Below, piece after piece: positions 10,449 through 20,880 of a DNA stretch of 64,000 nt. The notes under the pieces were generated by a model. It made no database searches. It was not told the origin of the DNA and saw nothing but the letters and a program-made list of their open reading frames with translations. This DNA is from Otatea glauca (lineage: Eukaryota; Streptophyta; Magnoliopsida; Poales; Poaceae), in assembly GCA_036346275.1 (NCBI GenBank), contig CM070713.1:54803567-54867566 (forward strand), in the 5' to 3' direction. Position numbers and translations under genes: made by a program. Position 1 is the stretch's first letter. Each line of letters opens with the position of its first letter.

Positions 10449-12656
10449 AAAGAATTCTTCATGAATGATTTTTGTAAAGAGTATTGTATCAACCTTCCCA
10501 ATTTTGAACCCTTTAGAAAGTAGAAAATCTCTAAGTCGCTCGTACCATGCTCTAGGAGCTTGTTTGAGACCATATAGCGCCTTAGAGAGTTTGTAAATAT
10601 GGTTTGGATATTTAGAGCTTTCAAAACCGGGAGGTTGTTCAACAAATACCAAATCGGATATTTCTCCATTTAGAAAAGCTCTCTTTACATCCATTTGAAA
10701 TAATTTAATATCAAAACATGATGCAAAAGCAAGCAAGATTTTAATAGCCTCCAATCTAGCCACGGGTGCAAAAGTTTCACCAAAATCCAAACCTTCGATT
10801 TGAGTGAACCCTTGAGCCACTAACCGAGCCTTATTTCTTACCACAATACCATTTTCATCTTGTTTGTTTCGGAAGACCCATTTTGTACCTATTACATTGT
10901 GTTCCTTGGGTCTTTCCACTAAAGTCCAAACATCATTCCTAGCAAAGTTATTGAGTTCTTCATGCATTGAATTTACCCAATCCGTATCATCTAGAGCTTC
11001 ATTTATGTGAGTAGGATCAAAAGAAGATACAAAGGAGTAATGTTTGCAAAAAGAAGCGATACGAGATCGAGTTTGAACACTCTTACTAACATCACCCAAT
11101 ATTTGATCTATTGGATGATCTTTGGAGAGCCCATGATGAATTCTTTGAGGTAGAGTATGCGTTTGTTGATCACTCTCCTTTTCATCCACATCAATAGATT
11201 GAACTTGACTTGGCATAGCGGAAGTAGAGGGCTCAACTTTAGTGGATGAAGGTGGATCTTATTTATCCTCCTTTGGTTTTATGTCTCCAAGTGTCATGTT
11301 CTTCATTGCTTCTCTTAAACCTTCTTCACCTACATCATCCAAGTTTTCTTGCTCTTCTTGAGAGCCATTAGTTTCATCAAACTCAATATCGCAAGTTTCT
11401 TCCACAAAACCTTTATTTTTGTTAAATACACGATAAGCTTTGCTATTTGAGGAATATCCAAGTAAGAAACCTTCATCACAACGACTTTGGAATTTTGAAA
11501 GTCGAACACCCTTTTTCAAAATATAGCATTTGCAACCAAAAACTCGAAAATAAGAGATATTTGGTCTTCTTCCAACAAGAAGCTCATAAGAGGTCTTTTT
11601 CAAGAGACGATACAAATAGAGCCTATTTGTTGCATGGCAAGAGGTATTAATGGCTTCCGCCCAAAAACTATCGGAAGTGCCATACTCATCAAGCATAGTT
11701 CTTGCCATTTCAATTAATGTTCGATTTTTCCGTTCCACAACTCCATTTTGCTCCGGAGTGTAGGTGGCGAAAAGTTCGTGCTTTATTCCAAGTTCATCAC
11801 AATAATCTTCAATTTTTGTATTTTTGAACTTAGAACCGTTGTCACTACGAATCTTCTTAATTTTAAAATCAAATTCATTTTGAGCCCTTTTTGCAAAGTT
11901 TTTAAAGATACCAGAGGTTTCGGATTTATCATCTAGAAAGAACACCGAAGTATACCTTGAGTAATCATCAACAATGACTAAGCAATAAGAATTTTCTCCA
12001 ATGCTCTTATAGGTTGTTGGACCAAACAAATCCATATGTAAGAGCTCTAATGGTCGAGATGTGGACATGATACTTTTTGAAGGATGAGAACTAGCAACTT
12101 GCTTGCCGGCTTGACAAGCACTACAAAGTCTATTTTTCTCAAACTTCACATCTTTCAAGCCCACAACTAAATCATTTTTGAAAAGCTTTTTGAGTTGAAT
12201 CATCCCAACATGAGCTAGTCTTCTATGCCATAACCATCCTAGGGATGTCTTTGCAATTAAACAAGTTTGAAGACATGACTCATTTGAGGTGAAATCAACC
12301 AAGTACAAATTTCCAAATCTAAAACCTTTGAACACTAAAGAATTATCATTTTCTTTAGAGATCACTACATCATTCTTAGAAAACATGCAAGTAAGGCCTA
12401 TATCACAAATTTGAGCAACCGATAACAAATTGAAGTTTAAAGTTTCTACTAAGAAAACATTTGAAATAGAAAGGTCATTTGAGATAGCGATTTTACCCAA
12501 ACCCAATACCTTTCCTTTACTATTGTCACCAAATGTGATCTTGTTGTTTTGCCCATTTCCTACTTCAAAGGTGCTGAACATTTTCCGGTCACCGGTCATA
12601 TGTTGAGTACATCCGCTATCCAACACCCAATGCCGTCCGCCGGTCTTGTAGTTCAC
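10449..12656 (-). pseudogene. pol: Sirevirus pol: protease, integrase and N-terminal RT
   Basis: The protein reads from 12656 downward. The protease block WVLDSGCTQHMTGD is near the start. The GAG-pre-integrase zinc region follows (WLWHRRLAHVGMIQLKKLF, CSACQAGK). The integrase core has HMDLFGP and VDDYSRYTSVFFL, then RSDNGSKF and TPEQNGVVERKNRTLIEMAR, so the D, D and E positions are present. RT starts near 11000 with WVNSMHEELNNFARNDVWTL and keeps KARLVAQGFTQ and DVKRAFLNGE. An in-frame TAA at 11256-11258 separates integrase from RT. RT is cut after LFTKIIHEEFF; the last ~35 codons of the open frame are Tat LTR sequence. Not functional. Confidence 0.85.
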
Positions 12657-12669
12657 CTACAAAAGAGAA

Positions 12670-14535
12670 TCAAGTCCTTTTAGGTACCCAAATTTGTTTG
12701 GGTCCTTGGAGGTTAGTAACCAAGGCTTTGGGCACCCAAATGGCATTCTTTTTACGGCCAAGTATAGGAGTGCCAACAAACTTAGCAATTATTTTGCCAA
12801 ACCTATCTTTCTTAAGAACATAACAAGAGTCATAAATGTTATTTTTAGTTGTTATATCCAAAAGACAATTGTTTGCTAGATGACCTACCTCATGGCATTT
12901 AAAACAAAACTTCCCATTTGATTTAACAAAACGAGGAGCTTTGTTGTTAATCTTTTTGCCCTTCTTAGGTACATATCCTAGTCCTTCTTTATTGTAGGAG
13001 CATCTTTGATCATTCAAGATTTTATTTAGAGTGTCTTTACCCTTAAAACATCTATCAAGACTTTTGCTAAGTTTGTTTACTTGTTCCTTAAGTTCATTAT
13101 TTTCTAATACTAGGTTTTCATGGCATGAAGTAGAACTAGAGCATGATATTGATGGCATATCAAATAAATCATCACAAGAGGTAGATATGCTAGTTTTTGA
13201 TATACAACAAGAATCTATTTCTAAGCAAGATACATCATCAATAATTTTGCAACTAATTCTTATATCATTTTGAGGCTTTGAATGGTCCTTAGCAAGAAGA
13301 GTCTCATGAGCTTCCATTAGCTCCTCATAAGAGTCTTTGAGAGAAATGTATTCTTTTCTCAAAGCTTTATGTTTAGACTTTTCTTTTCCAAGATACTCAT
13401 TCAAGTCCCCAAGCATATCCATTAATTCATCATAGGAGGGTTCATCATCATTTGTGTTTACCTTAAAATCTCCTTTAGCCATAAGACACAAAGGAGTGAT
13501 GAAGGGAGATGAATTCTCCTCAATGGCGATGCCGGCAAGACCCTTCTTCTTTGAAGGTGTGTCATCCTCGGACGAGTCGGAATCCGAATATTCTTCTTCG
13601 GAGTTCCACTCTCCAATGTGAGCCTCGCCTTTCCCATCCTTATTCAACTTCTTGAAGAGCTTCTTCTTCCCATGAAAGAACTTCTTCTTAGAGGGGGACT
13701 TGTTTTTGTCGTCCCTTTTCTTTAGACATTTTGATGCAATATGTCCCTTCTCATCACACTCATAGCACCGGATATTTGCATATCGGTTGGTGCTAGAGTA
13801 TTGTCCTTTCTTGAATTTTTGAGGACCACTTGTGCTTGAGCGCCTCTTTATGAATTTTCTCATTCTTCTTACAAGGAGGGCCATTTTCTCCTCGGTGTCT
13901 TCATCATCATCGGAGTCATTTAGCATTTCATCGCTTGACTCCGCCTTTGCCTTGAAGGCGATATTCTTCTTCTTCGAAGAGCTTTGCTCCAAAAGCTCTT
14001 CTTTGTCCTTCTTGTAAAACTCATTGGTTATGAGATTTCCAAGAAGTCCCGTTGGCGTCATTCTTGGCAACTCCGGTGAGTTGAGAAACAACGTCACCAA
14101 GGTCTCATATTTTTCCGTAAGAGCCCTAAGCATCTTACGAACAATGTCAAAATCGGTTAGCGATGCTCCAAGGCCCTTGAGCTCATTTACTATGTTGTTC
14201 AATCGTGAATACATCTCATTGATGTTTTCATGAGGCAACATAATAAAACTCTCATATTTGATTCGAAGCATATGCAATTTGGCTTCTTTGACCGAGGATG
14301 TTCCCTCATGAATTTTCGAGAGGGTTGTCCAAATCTTATGAGCGGTTTCAAGATTGCTCACTCGATCGAACTCATCCGCGTTCAAAGCTCCAAAAAGAGT
14401 ATTCATAGCTTGAGCATTAAGATGAGTGTTTCGCTCCTCTTGATCATTTGCGAGTGTGGGATTAACCCCCGGAGTGAAACCCTCAACTACAATTCTCCAT
14501 ATGCTTGGACTCATGGCCTTAAGATAAACGGTCAT
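12670..14535 (-). CDS. gag: Sirevirus gag with two CCHC zinc knuckles
   Basis: This uninterrupted 621-codon frame encodes the structural protein that packages element RNA. Residues about 1-170 are the UBN2-type copia gag domain (AHKIWTTLSKIHEGTSSVKE, then LHMLRIKYESFIMLPHENIN). A first knuckle, CYECDEKGHIASKC, is near residue 257. It is followed by a Lys-rich, then acidic Ser/Asp region and a coiled-coil-prone stretch. A second knuckle, CFKCHEVGHLANNC, is near residue 550. The large gag with two knuckles is a sirevirus trait. The pol frame that follows differs by one base, so expression of pol would need a shift or processing. The start may lie a little upstream, since the ATG at 14535 is within 120 bases of the PBS and the N-terminus looks short. 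Confidence 0.75.
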   Translation of the reverse strand: MTVYLKAMSPSIWRIVVEGFTPGVNPTLANDQEERNTHLNAQAMNTLFGALNADEFDRVSNLETAHKIWTTLSKIHEGTSSVKEAKLHMLRIKYESFIMLPHENINEMYSRLNNIVNELKGLGASLTDFDIVRKMLRALTEKYETLVTLFLNSPELPRMTPTGLLGNLITNEFYKKDKEELLEQSSSKKKNIAFKAKAESSDEMLNDSDDDEDTEEKMALLVRRMRKFIKRRSSTSGPQKFKKGQYSSTNRYANIRCYECDEKGHIASKCLKKRDDKNKSPSKKKFFHGKKKLFKKLNKDGKGEAHIGEWNSEEEYSDSDSSEDDTPSKKKGLAGIAIEENSSPFITPLCLMAKGDFKVNTNDDEPSYDELMDMLGDLNEYLGKEKSKHKALRKEYISLKDSYEELMEAHETLLAKDHSKPQNDIRISCKIIDDVSCLEIDSCCISKTSISTSCDDLFDMPSISCSSSTSCHENLVLENNELKEQVNKLSKSLDRCFKGKDTLNKILNDQRCSYNKEGLGYVPKKGKKINNKAPRFVKSNGKFCFKCHEVGHLANNCLLDITTKNNIYDSCYVLKKDRFGKIIAKFVGTPILGRKKNAIWVPKALVTNLQGPKQIWVPKRT

Positions 14536-14650
14536 GCGAATTTTTCAATAAGCATAATTTGTACCATCAAAAAATGGCGCCTTGCCTATTGACACCCCAT
14601 CGCTAGCCATCCTTACTCTCTAGGCGGTGAAGCCCCAAAAGAGAGTCCAA

Positions 14651-14662
14651 GCTCTGATACCA
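14651..14662 (-). other. Primer-binding site for initiator tRNA-Met
   Basis: The minus strand reads TGGTATCAGAGC two bases inside the 5' LTR end, the standard copia PBS pairing with the 3' end of initiator methionine tRNA. Confidence 0.85.
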
Positions 14663-15352
14663 CTTGTAGGATCAAGGATAACCGACTAGAGGGGGGGTGA
14701 ATAGGAGGTTTCTAAATTTTTCAACACAAATTAGAAATTACAAATGACACTACGAAATTGAGATACAAATTTGAGGAACACACTAATGTCTCTAGCAATT
14801 TCTTAAGATGCTATGTCAATACAAGTGAAACAAATAGACTTGTGAGCACAAAGACTATGAAGAGTATGGTCTAATGAAATGGAATCTCAACAATCAAGAA
14901 TACCAAACACAAATAAATAGGAGACAAGGAATTTAACCCGTGGTCTCGGAGACTTGCCGGTCTCCCCTACTCCACATTGAGGTGACTTGAACCACGTCAA
15001 GCCGGCTCCACTCGCTTGAGCCTTCCTCGATCACTAAGGTAGTTCTTCCTGCCTCGGTAGGCGAACTCCGCCTTCACAACTTGCCGGGGCTTCTCACAAT
15101 CTTCGTTGAGAAGCTCACCGCGCACGATCGCCACCAAGCCGTCTAGGAGGCGGCAACCTCCAATAGTAATAAACCTTGATGCTAGCTTGAGGTCGAATGT
15201 CGGTGTCTAAAGGCTCAAACACTAAATGCAACACTCAATCTTGCTTCTCACACTCACAAATGGAAATTGAATGCACACAAGAGTGGAGAACACTTGCTAG
15301 AGCTCAAATATCATCAATGAGGACCAAGAGATACTCTAGAATGCAGGTGGGG

Positions 15353-15362
15353 GTATTTATAG
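15353..15362 (-). promoter_or_regulatory. Sirevirus LTR TATA box
   Basis: CTATAAATAC on the minus strand, about 700 bases upstream of the PBS and directly downstream of the palindrome block. It is the expected core promoter. Confidence 0.6.
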
Positions 15363-15416
15363 CCTCCACCAAACTTTCTAGCCGTTGGAGTTCGAAATCT
15401 GCAAAAATCTGTTTTT

Positions 15417-15850
15417 CCGGTGCTACCACCCATGTAGGACCGGTAGCACCGGGCTCCACTTCAACGGCTAGAACAGTGCATTTAATGCACTTGCCAGAGA
15501 CCATTACAGGAGGTCCAGTGCTACTGCCCAACTAGGGCCGGTAGCACCGGTCTCCACTTCATTTTCTTTCTTCAAAAAGACACATCTCTGGAATTATAGC
15601 ACCGGGCTTAGGGCCGGTGCTACCGTAGGTCCGGTAGCACCGGGATACAATGGTCGGTAGCACCGAGCTCCAAGTGCCCAGAAAAGATGCTTCTCTGGAA
15701 TTTTTACACCGGGTTGAGGTCCGGTGCTACCGATGGTCCGGTAGCACCGGCCTACCATAGGCGGTAGCACCGGGCTACAAAAATGCCCAAAAAGCCCTTC
15801 GCTGGAATTTTCACACCGCCCTATTGAGCCGGTGCTATCACAAGATCCGT
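15417..15850. repeat. Clustered GGTAGCACCGG / CCGGTGCTACC palindromic repeats in the sirevirus LTR
   Basis: More than ten copies of GGTAGCACC or its complement GGTGCTACC, many extended to CCGGTAGCACCGG, are packed into about 430 bases. Opposed copies can pair into short hairpins, and CCGG ends make each unit partly self-complementary. Palindrome clusters upstream of the TATA box are an established feature of sirevirus LTRs. The exact unit here may be lineage-specific. Confidence 0.75.
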
Positions 15851-16322
15851 AGCATTGCATTTGTCATGGCTGAGCACCGGTTTTCAGAGATTTGATTTGT
15901 TCTAAAGGATTTTCAAGATTAGAACTTATTTATCATTTGGCAACTATTTGAATATGCATTTTGAGCCTTTAAACCCTAAAAGACATCGAGATAAGCGTCA
16001 AGATCCCTCTTAATAGTACGGCCCTAAATCTAGTAAACCGATCTTTCTTCCAAACTCCAAGATCGTCAAAAGACTAGAAAAGAGCCTTATAAATTTACCT
16101 TTTCATGATCTTGACATATTGCTGATTGGTTTGAACCTTCCTTGGTATTTCCATGATCATTAAGCTTGGAATTGACCTACTTTCAACATTCTCAGGAAAA
16201 GCATTAGATCATATAGCAAAGTTGTCATTAATTATCAAAACCAAAACATACTGGGTGCCTAGATGCTTTCAATTGACTGATTTAAGATGTACAAGCATAG
16301 ACTGCATAGCATTGGTACCCAA

Positions 16323-17124
16323 TAAGGTTTCAAATTTCGTTTTCGGATCGTATCTCTGAGGTGGACGAAATATGAAATTTTGACGAGATTTCATAATTTT
16401 GGATGAAATCAGGATGAAATTCAAAAGGCACATTTGAAATCCGGTAAATTTGAAACCAGAAAAAAAAGAAATTCGGTGATTTTCAACCGGCTGTGAAATG
16501 GTCTCCCGAGACTAGAAAAAATTGGGGAAAAATATTAAAAAATCATGCAAGCATTTATCTATATTTTCTATCTATTTGAATGCAAAATACTAAATATTTA
16601 CACATAAAATTTCCATGTTAGGATTTAGAATTTAAGCCGAAATACAATTTAAGGCCAAAATATATCATATAAAGACGAAATCTAAGCTAGGGTTTAGGCC
16701 TAAATGCATCATTTAAGGCTGAAATCTATGTTAGGGTCTAGGGTTTAGGCCGAAATATATGTTAGGGTTTAGGATTTAGGCCAAAATATAATTTAAGGCC
16801 GAAATGCAACTTAGGATTTAAAGTTAGGGTTGTATAATTTGTATATGTATTTTTTTGTAAAATTTTCACATATATTCCTCATAAAAAGCATTATAATTCT
16901 CCATACAAAATTGGTGCGAAGTCCAGTCCAAAAAAACATGCAAACCGGTACAAAAAACCGTGCAAACCGATCCAAAATGCCGAAATTTCGTCTGAAATCA
17001 CCGAGATTTCGTTGAAATTTACTGAAATTACTATAGCAAACCCTAATTTTCAAAAAAAATTATTATGTCGGGTTTTGAATCTCGTTCCTGACCGAAATAT
17101 GAGATTTCGCCGAAATTTTGAACT
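16323..17124. mobile_element. Non-autonomous DNA transposon (MULE-like MITE) with 11-bp TSD
   Basis: TTGGTACCCAA stands at both 16312-16322 and 17125-17135, a perfect 11-bp duplication. Between them the ends are imperfect inverted copies: TAAGGTTTCAAATTTCG on the left; AGTTCAAAATTTCGGCG read inward from the right. The body is AT-rich, with many GAAATTTCG words and a run of GGGTTTAGG-like motifs. There is no coding sequence. A 9-11 bp TSD suggests a Mutator-like origin, but the family is not certain. A smaller relative lies at 43406-43655. Confidence 0.55.
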
Positions 17125-17218
17125 TTGGTACCCAACACAGGAGGTAATTGCTTTTCGAGTTGCTCCTCTAGGAATTTTTGAGATTTAGTTCAGCTCTGAA
17201 CTAAAGTCCTGTTTGTTA

Positions 17219-18250
17219 GTCCCTCCGTTTCACAATATTTACCGGGCATATGTAACAGAGGCAAAAAAACTGAAGTAGTATTTAATAGAATTAGACCATA
17301 TTTACCTCTATTAGATAGAGTAGTGTAGTATCTAGTAGTGACTAGGGGTGAAAACGGGTCGGATTTTATCCGCTCGATCCGGATCCGGATCCGGTTGGGA
17401 CCAGATTCAGGATGGATTTTAGATATCCGGTTGGATTCGGATCCGGATCCGGATATTTGAATCCGGATACCGGATCGAATTCGGAGCATGAATTATCCGA
17501 GAAATATGGGTCGGGATCTGGATATCGGATAACTAGCTATTCGGATATCTGTTTTTGAAGATGGGCCTTCAGCCCATAGCCTCCCAGCGCCCGCAGGAAC
17601 AACACAGCCGATGCGATGCACTGCCTGCACTGCACGTCGCTCTGGCTAATAAGCTAGTCGTCCAAAGCGATGTGGACGCGCGCGAATCAAAACCAAATAA
17701 ATCAACGCTTGTGTGCTGATCGACGAATTCCTTGCGTACATGTGCTCGTTTAATTAGTTATTCGGACACTTTAATTCACCAATAGCAACAAGATGTGCAT
17801 ACAGCTTGATTATTTCTTTCAAACTGGGAATGGATGCATTTTACATGCCCATAAAATAGTAAAACAAATGGAAGGATTACTCCTTGTTTTTCTATACTCT
17901 AGATTTCACATCTATTTATACATAATGCTCAATTAGTTTTGTTGCTATGTCATCTATTTATGCATCCATTATCCATATATCTTTATCCGTTCCCGATCCG
18001 AATCCGTCATATATCCGACCTGTGTCCGTATCCCGAATTATCCGGATCCGTATTCGGATCCGACTAACCCGTATCCGGTTCCGAATTCAGAAAAAAAAAT
18101 ATGGGTTAGGATATGGGAAAAATAATATCCGCCCGTATCCGACCCGTTTTCACCCTAGTAGTGACAAGCATAATCCCATTTTATTAAATATTATTTAAAT
18201 TTTATGTCTCCTTAATGTACCTACCGGACAAATACTGTGAAAGGAGGAAG
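17219..18250. mobile_element. Stowaway MITE split by a hAT insertion
   Basis: The left end is TA + GTCCCTCCGTTTCACAATAT (17217 onward). The right end is AAATACTGTGAAAGGAGGAAG + TA (to 18252), its inverted complement. Without the 815-bp hAT insert and one TSD copy the MITE is about 209 bp. That size, the TA target and the CTCCCTCCGT-type terminus are typical of grass Stowaway (Tc1/mariner) elements. Confidence 0.8.
17343..18157. mobile_element. Non-autonomous hAT element, 815 bp, perfect 8-bp TSD
   Basis: The termini are TAGGGGTGAAAACGGGTCGG and its near-perfect inverse at 18138-18157 (TAGGGTGAAAACGGGTCGG read inward). The target-site duplication GTAGTGAC is at 17335-17342 and 18158-18165. 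Subterminal zones are dense in CGGATCCGGAT / ATCCGG repeats, as in transposase-binding regions of hAT elements. There is no transposase. The middle has a GC-richer stretch of unknown origin (about 17560-17700). Confidence 0.9.
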
Positions 18251-18352
18251 TATAATCCAAATCCCTCCATTGAAAAAAGTAAATCCTCTAGCCTCCAACC
18301 GAGCTACGAGCGTCTGAAGCATCAAAGCTACTCTCAGCTTGCCGTGAAAGTG

Positions 18353-18831
18353 TAAGGATGCTAATGGATCAAAGTCCAGTAAATATTTGGTCCAAGCTCA
18401 ATATTTTTTTTATATATATGTATCAATTTGATTTAAAAAGAATGAGGTCTAGATCTGGTTTAGATCCAAATGAAAGTCTGGGACCAGATTTGGGCCTTTA
18501 TCTAAACAAATTATTGTTTATTTGATGAGTTGATAGTTTACGGTGTAATATCTAGTGATAAAACTAGATCTATAATTACATCTTACTGAAAACATAGGTT
18601 AAAAGTTAGAATTTAAAGTATGCTATTGAAGTATGTAAAACAAAAAAGAAAGTATTAGTGCCAAAGACAACATTAATTGGTTTACTTGGCTAGTGGTGAG
18701 AGATTTAGTAGAAAAACATAAGATTCAAGTCTGGTCCAATCTGATTTAGATCTAGTCTAAATATCTATAGATCTAAACTGAGTTCAATCCATTTATAGTT
18801 TTGGACCGATCTAAGCTCGTTAGCATCCCTA
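18353..18831. mobile_element. hAT-like MITE, 479 bp
   Basis: The ends TAAGGATGCTAATGGATC and TAGGGATGCTAACGAGCT (read inward) form imperfect terminal inverted repeats. Flanks TGAAAGTG and TGCAAGTA match at 6 of 8 bases, consistent with an aged 8-bp TSD. The interior is AT-rich, with repeated GATCTAGA/TTTAGATC words and no ORF. Confidence 0.65.
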
Positions 18832-18839
18832 TGCAAGTA

Positions 18840-20190
18840 TGCAATAGTTCCGAAAGCGTACTGCGAGCAATCGATCACATTCTGGGATGTGCGGTATGGC
18901 TTGGAATTTTGATTCGGATCGTCTAGGTTGAGACCAAGCCACAAAAACCAGCGGCTGCCTGGTACATTTTTCGCTTAAAATGGATTTATTTCAACTTTGA
19001 ATTCATTAACTGCTACAATCCAAGCAATTTTGATTTGAGCCTTAACCAGCTTTTTTTGCCAGGCATAGGCAGCTGTCTAAGGTATCGCTTGCTTCCTTCG
19101 GCTCCTCCATGGTCACAGCGCCGTGTAGGACGCGGGCTCAACTCAAAAGGCTGGGCCGTTTCTCTCCCTGTTCGCCTCCATGCCGGGAACTCGGATCTAC
19201 CCGGCCGCGATAGAAGCCCGGACAGCGCCGCCTCGGCCGCGCGAGGACGAGCGGTGGGCCGCCGCTTCCTTTCCTCACGCGAAATGCCACCTCGAGCCGG
19301 GTCTTTCGCCGTGCCGGCTGGGCGGCCCTGCTGTCGCGGGTTCAGCTGGGCTGCCTGCCACCGTTGCGGTTCGCCCGTGCGTGGCCAGTTGCCGCTCTAC
19401 ACAATCCTTCACTGGCCTGGGGAGTTCTGCACCGGACGACGCCTTCTCTCGGCCAAGATCCTCCTCACCCAAGCGGCAGAGCAAAAACGAAGCATCAGCA
19501 CGTAAATCCCATATATACACCGAATTCACCGTTTACACCATCCCGATTAGACACTTTGTGGTAGGGGTAAGCTTTTCCCGATATGTTCGCCAATAGGCCA
19601 CTGCTGCAAACGCGAAAATCGGAGAAAGCTCGCATCTTCTCCCCCATCATCATCTGCAGACGCACACCTGAACTCCCTCGCTGCTCAGCACAGACGAATG
19701 AACAGCGCTTTGGCTGAGAGCCTGAGACCCATCAAAAGTCTACACTTCAACACTGCATAGTGTACACAACATCAGAAAATGGATAAAAGCAGTTGATCAA
19801 CTAGTAGAAAAATATCCATAAACTGAAATGGAACACGAGAGATGCAAAAGAGGACACACGGTGAAGACACGTCTGAACATCTGATTCGAATGATTGAACA
19901 GTCTGCACATTAGGCACACGCAACAAACAGCCCAAGGTAATTCGATCTTGCGGCAATTGACAGTGATCAGCAATTCGGCATTGCTTACCACTTAATAGGT
20001 AAAGATCAGGCTGAAAGCTGCATGGTCGACAAGACAGGTAGTTTCAGGAGAGGGTCGAGTATTTTACGATTCTTATTTCAGAGAGGCAGTCTGAAAGGCA
20101 GACTAGACTGAAAGCTCCACTCTACCTTGCAAAACATGACATTAATCCAGTCTGGAGAATCTTATTGAATATAATGCTTGGGCCACAATT
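18840..20190. other. Non-repetitive-looking stretch with a GC-rich island, no gene recognised
   Basis: About 19080-19500 is GC-rich (many CCGG/CGCC words). It is open in two plus-strand frames (19035-19505 and 19180-19596) and one minus-strand frame. None resembles a known domain, and long frames are expected by chance at this composition. It could be a promoter/first-exon CpG island, a Pack-type capture, or a decayed retroelement leader. From 19600 to 20190 I see nothing. Confidence 0.3.
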
Positions 20191-20197
20191 GGATTCA

Positions 20198-20430
20198 CGA
20201 TCAGAAGCTAAGTGCCTTTATACAACACCCATGATCCATGAGGATACCACCGATTTTGGAAAGCTGGAATGTCATTCTGATCTTGGACGTGGTAAATTGC
20301 ATTCGGAAAGATTTGGCAGTATTACGCAGGACCACACCATTAACCAAATCATTCAGGTCTTGCAATGCGCCACATAGTGTAACCACTAGCTTTTTCAAGG
20401 GCATGTCCAGCGCTGTTTCAAGTTTTAACT
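20198..20430 (-). pseudogene. Exon-like ORF of an unidentified minus-strand gene
   Basis: On the minus strand a CCTGCAG acceptor-like site (about 20430) opens a frame. It reads LKLETALDMPLKKLVVTLCG, then ALQDLNDLVNGVVLRNTAKS, and ends at a stop near 20201. Composition is protein-like (amphipathic, Leu-rich), with no low complexity. It could be the last exon of a host gene whose upstream exons would lie above 20460, where only unassigned sequence and then retroelement DNA is seen. I do not recognise the family. A chance ORF is possible. Confidence 0.3.
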
Positions 20431-20880
20431 GCAGGATTTCACTAAAATAAAGTGAGAAACCAAGGGCAATGTACCAAACAGAATGCTCAAATGGGACGTT
20501 AAACAGAAAGTTCCAACTGGCTAATACTAAGAATTAAGGATGACACGCATGCCTTAGGAGAAGGGGCAACTTTTCTGGCTTACAAACAGGACTCAAGCTT
20601 ATCTGGTAAGCCAGCAATAAAAAGAAAGGTCCTTGATGTTCTAAACATAAGCTAAATCTCATTATAATACAAATTCAATCATAAGTATTAAATTTAAATT
20701 ACAGGATAATGGTTTTATCTAATAAGCCAGCCACATGTGCGGAATCTTACCAGTTTCAATTAATAATCACTAGCAATATATCACACTAGAACACCACCCG
20801 CAATTGTAATTTATCAAATACTCACTGTAGTTGAATAAAAATTTCACCTGCGCTCACAATTCGGAAATAACAAAGTACAC
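20431..20880. other. AT-rich stretch without recognised features
   Basis: No ORF or repeat border is clear. Short words TGGCTTA / TAAGCCAGC recur in both orientations between 20577 and 20740. They could be the remains of a small inverted-repeat element, but I cannot place its ends. Confidence 0.25.

Larger units (their letters stand above)
10449..16271 (-). mobile_element. Sirevirus-type Ty1/copia retrotransposon, 3' half missing
   Basis: On the minus strand the order is LTR (16271-14665), PBS complementary to initiator tRNA-Met (TGGTATCAGAGC), gag with two zinc knuckles, and protease-integrase-RT. The long gag, the two CCHC knuckles and the palindrome-rich LTR fit the sirevirus (SIRE/Maximus) group. 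Homology ends inside RT, before the YVDD box, exactly at the end of the Tat 3' LTR. I infer that the Tat element split it and that RNase H and the 3' LTR lie left of the window. Confidence 0.85.
14665..16271 (-). repeat. 5' LTR of the sirevirus
   Basis: On the minus strand the LTR starts TGAAAGCATCTAGGCACCCA (16271) and ends GATCCTACA (14665) just before the PBS, about 1.6 kb in length. The TGAAAGCATCTAGG start is one I recognise from grass sireviruses. The LTR contains a G-run (gaggggggg near 14690) near the 3' end, a TATA box at 15353-15362 and a dense palindromic-repeat block upstream of it. Confidence 0.8.

Noticed and set aside
15197..15860. Short ORFs over the GGTAGCACC array
   Set aside because: Translation of palindromic LTR repeats.
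17190..18198. Ile/Arg/Ser-repeat ORFs (RIRIRI-type) at 17190-17489 and 17947-18198
   Set aside because: Produced by CGGATCCGGAT subterminal repeats of the hAT element. The same artefact occurs at 38606-38891.
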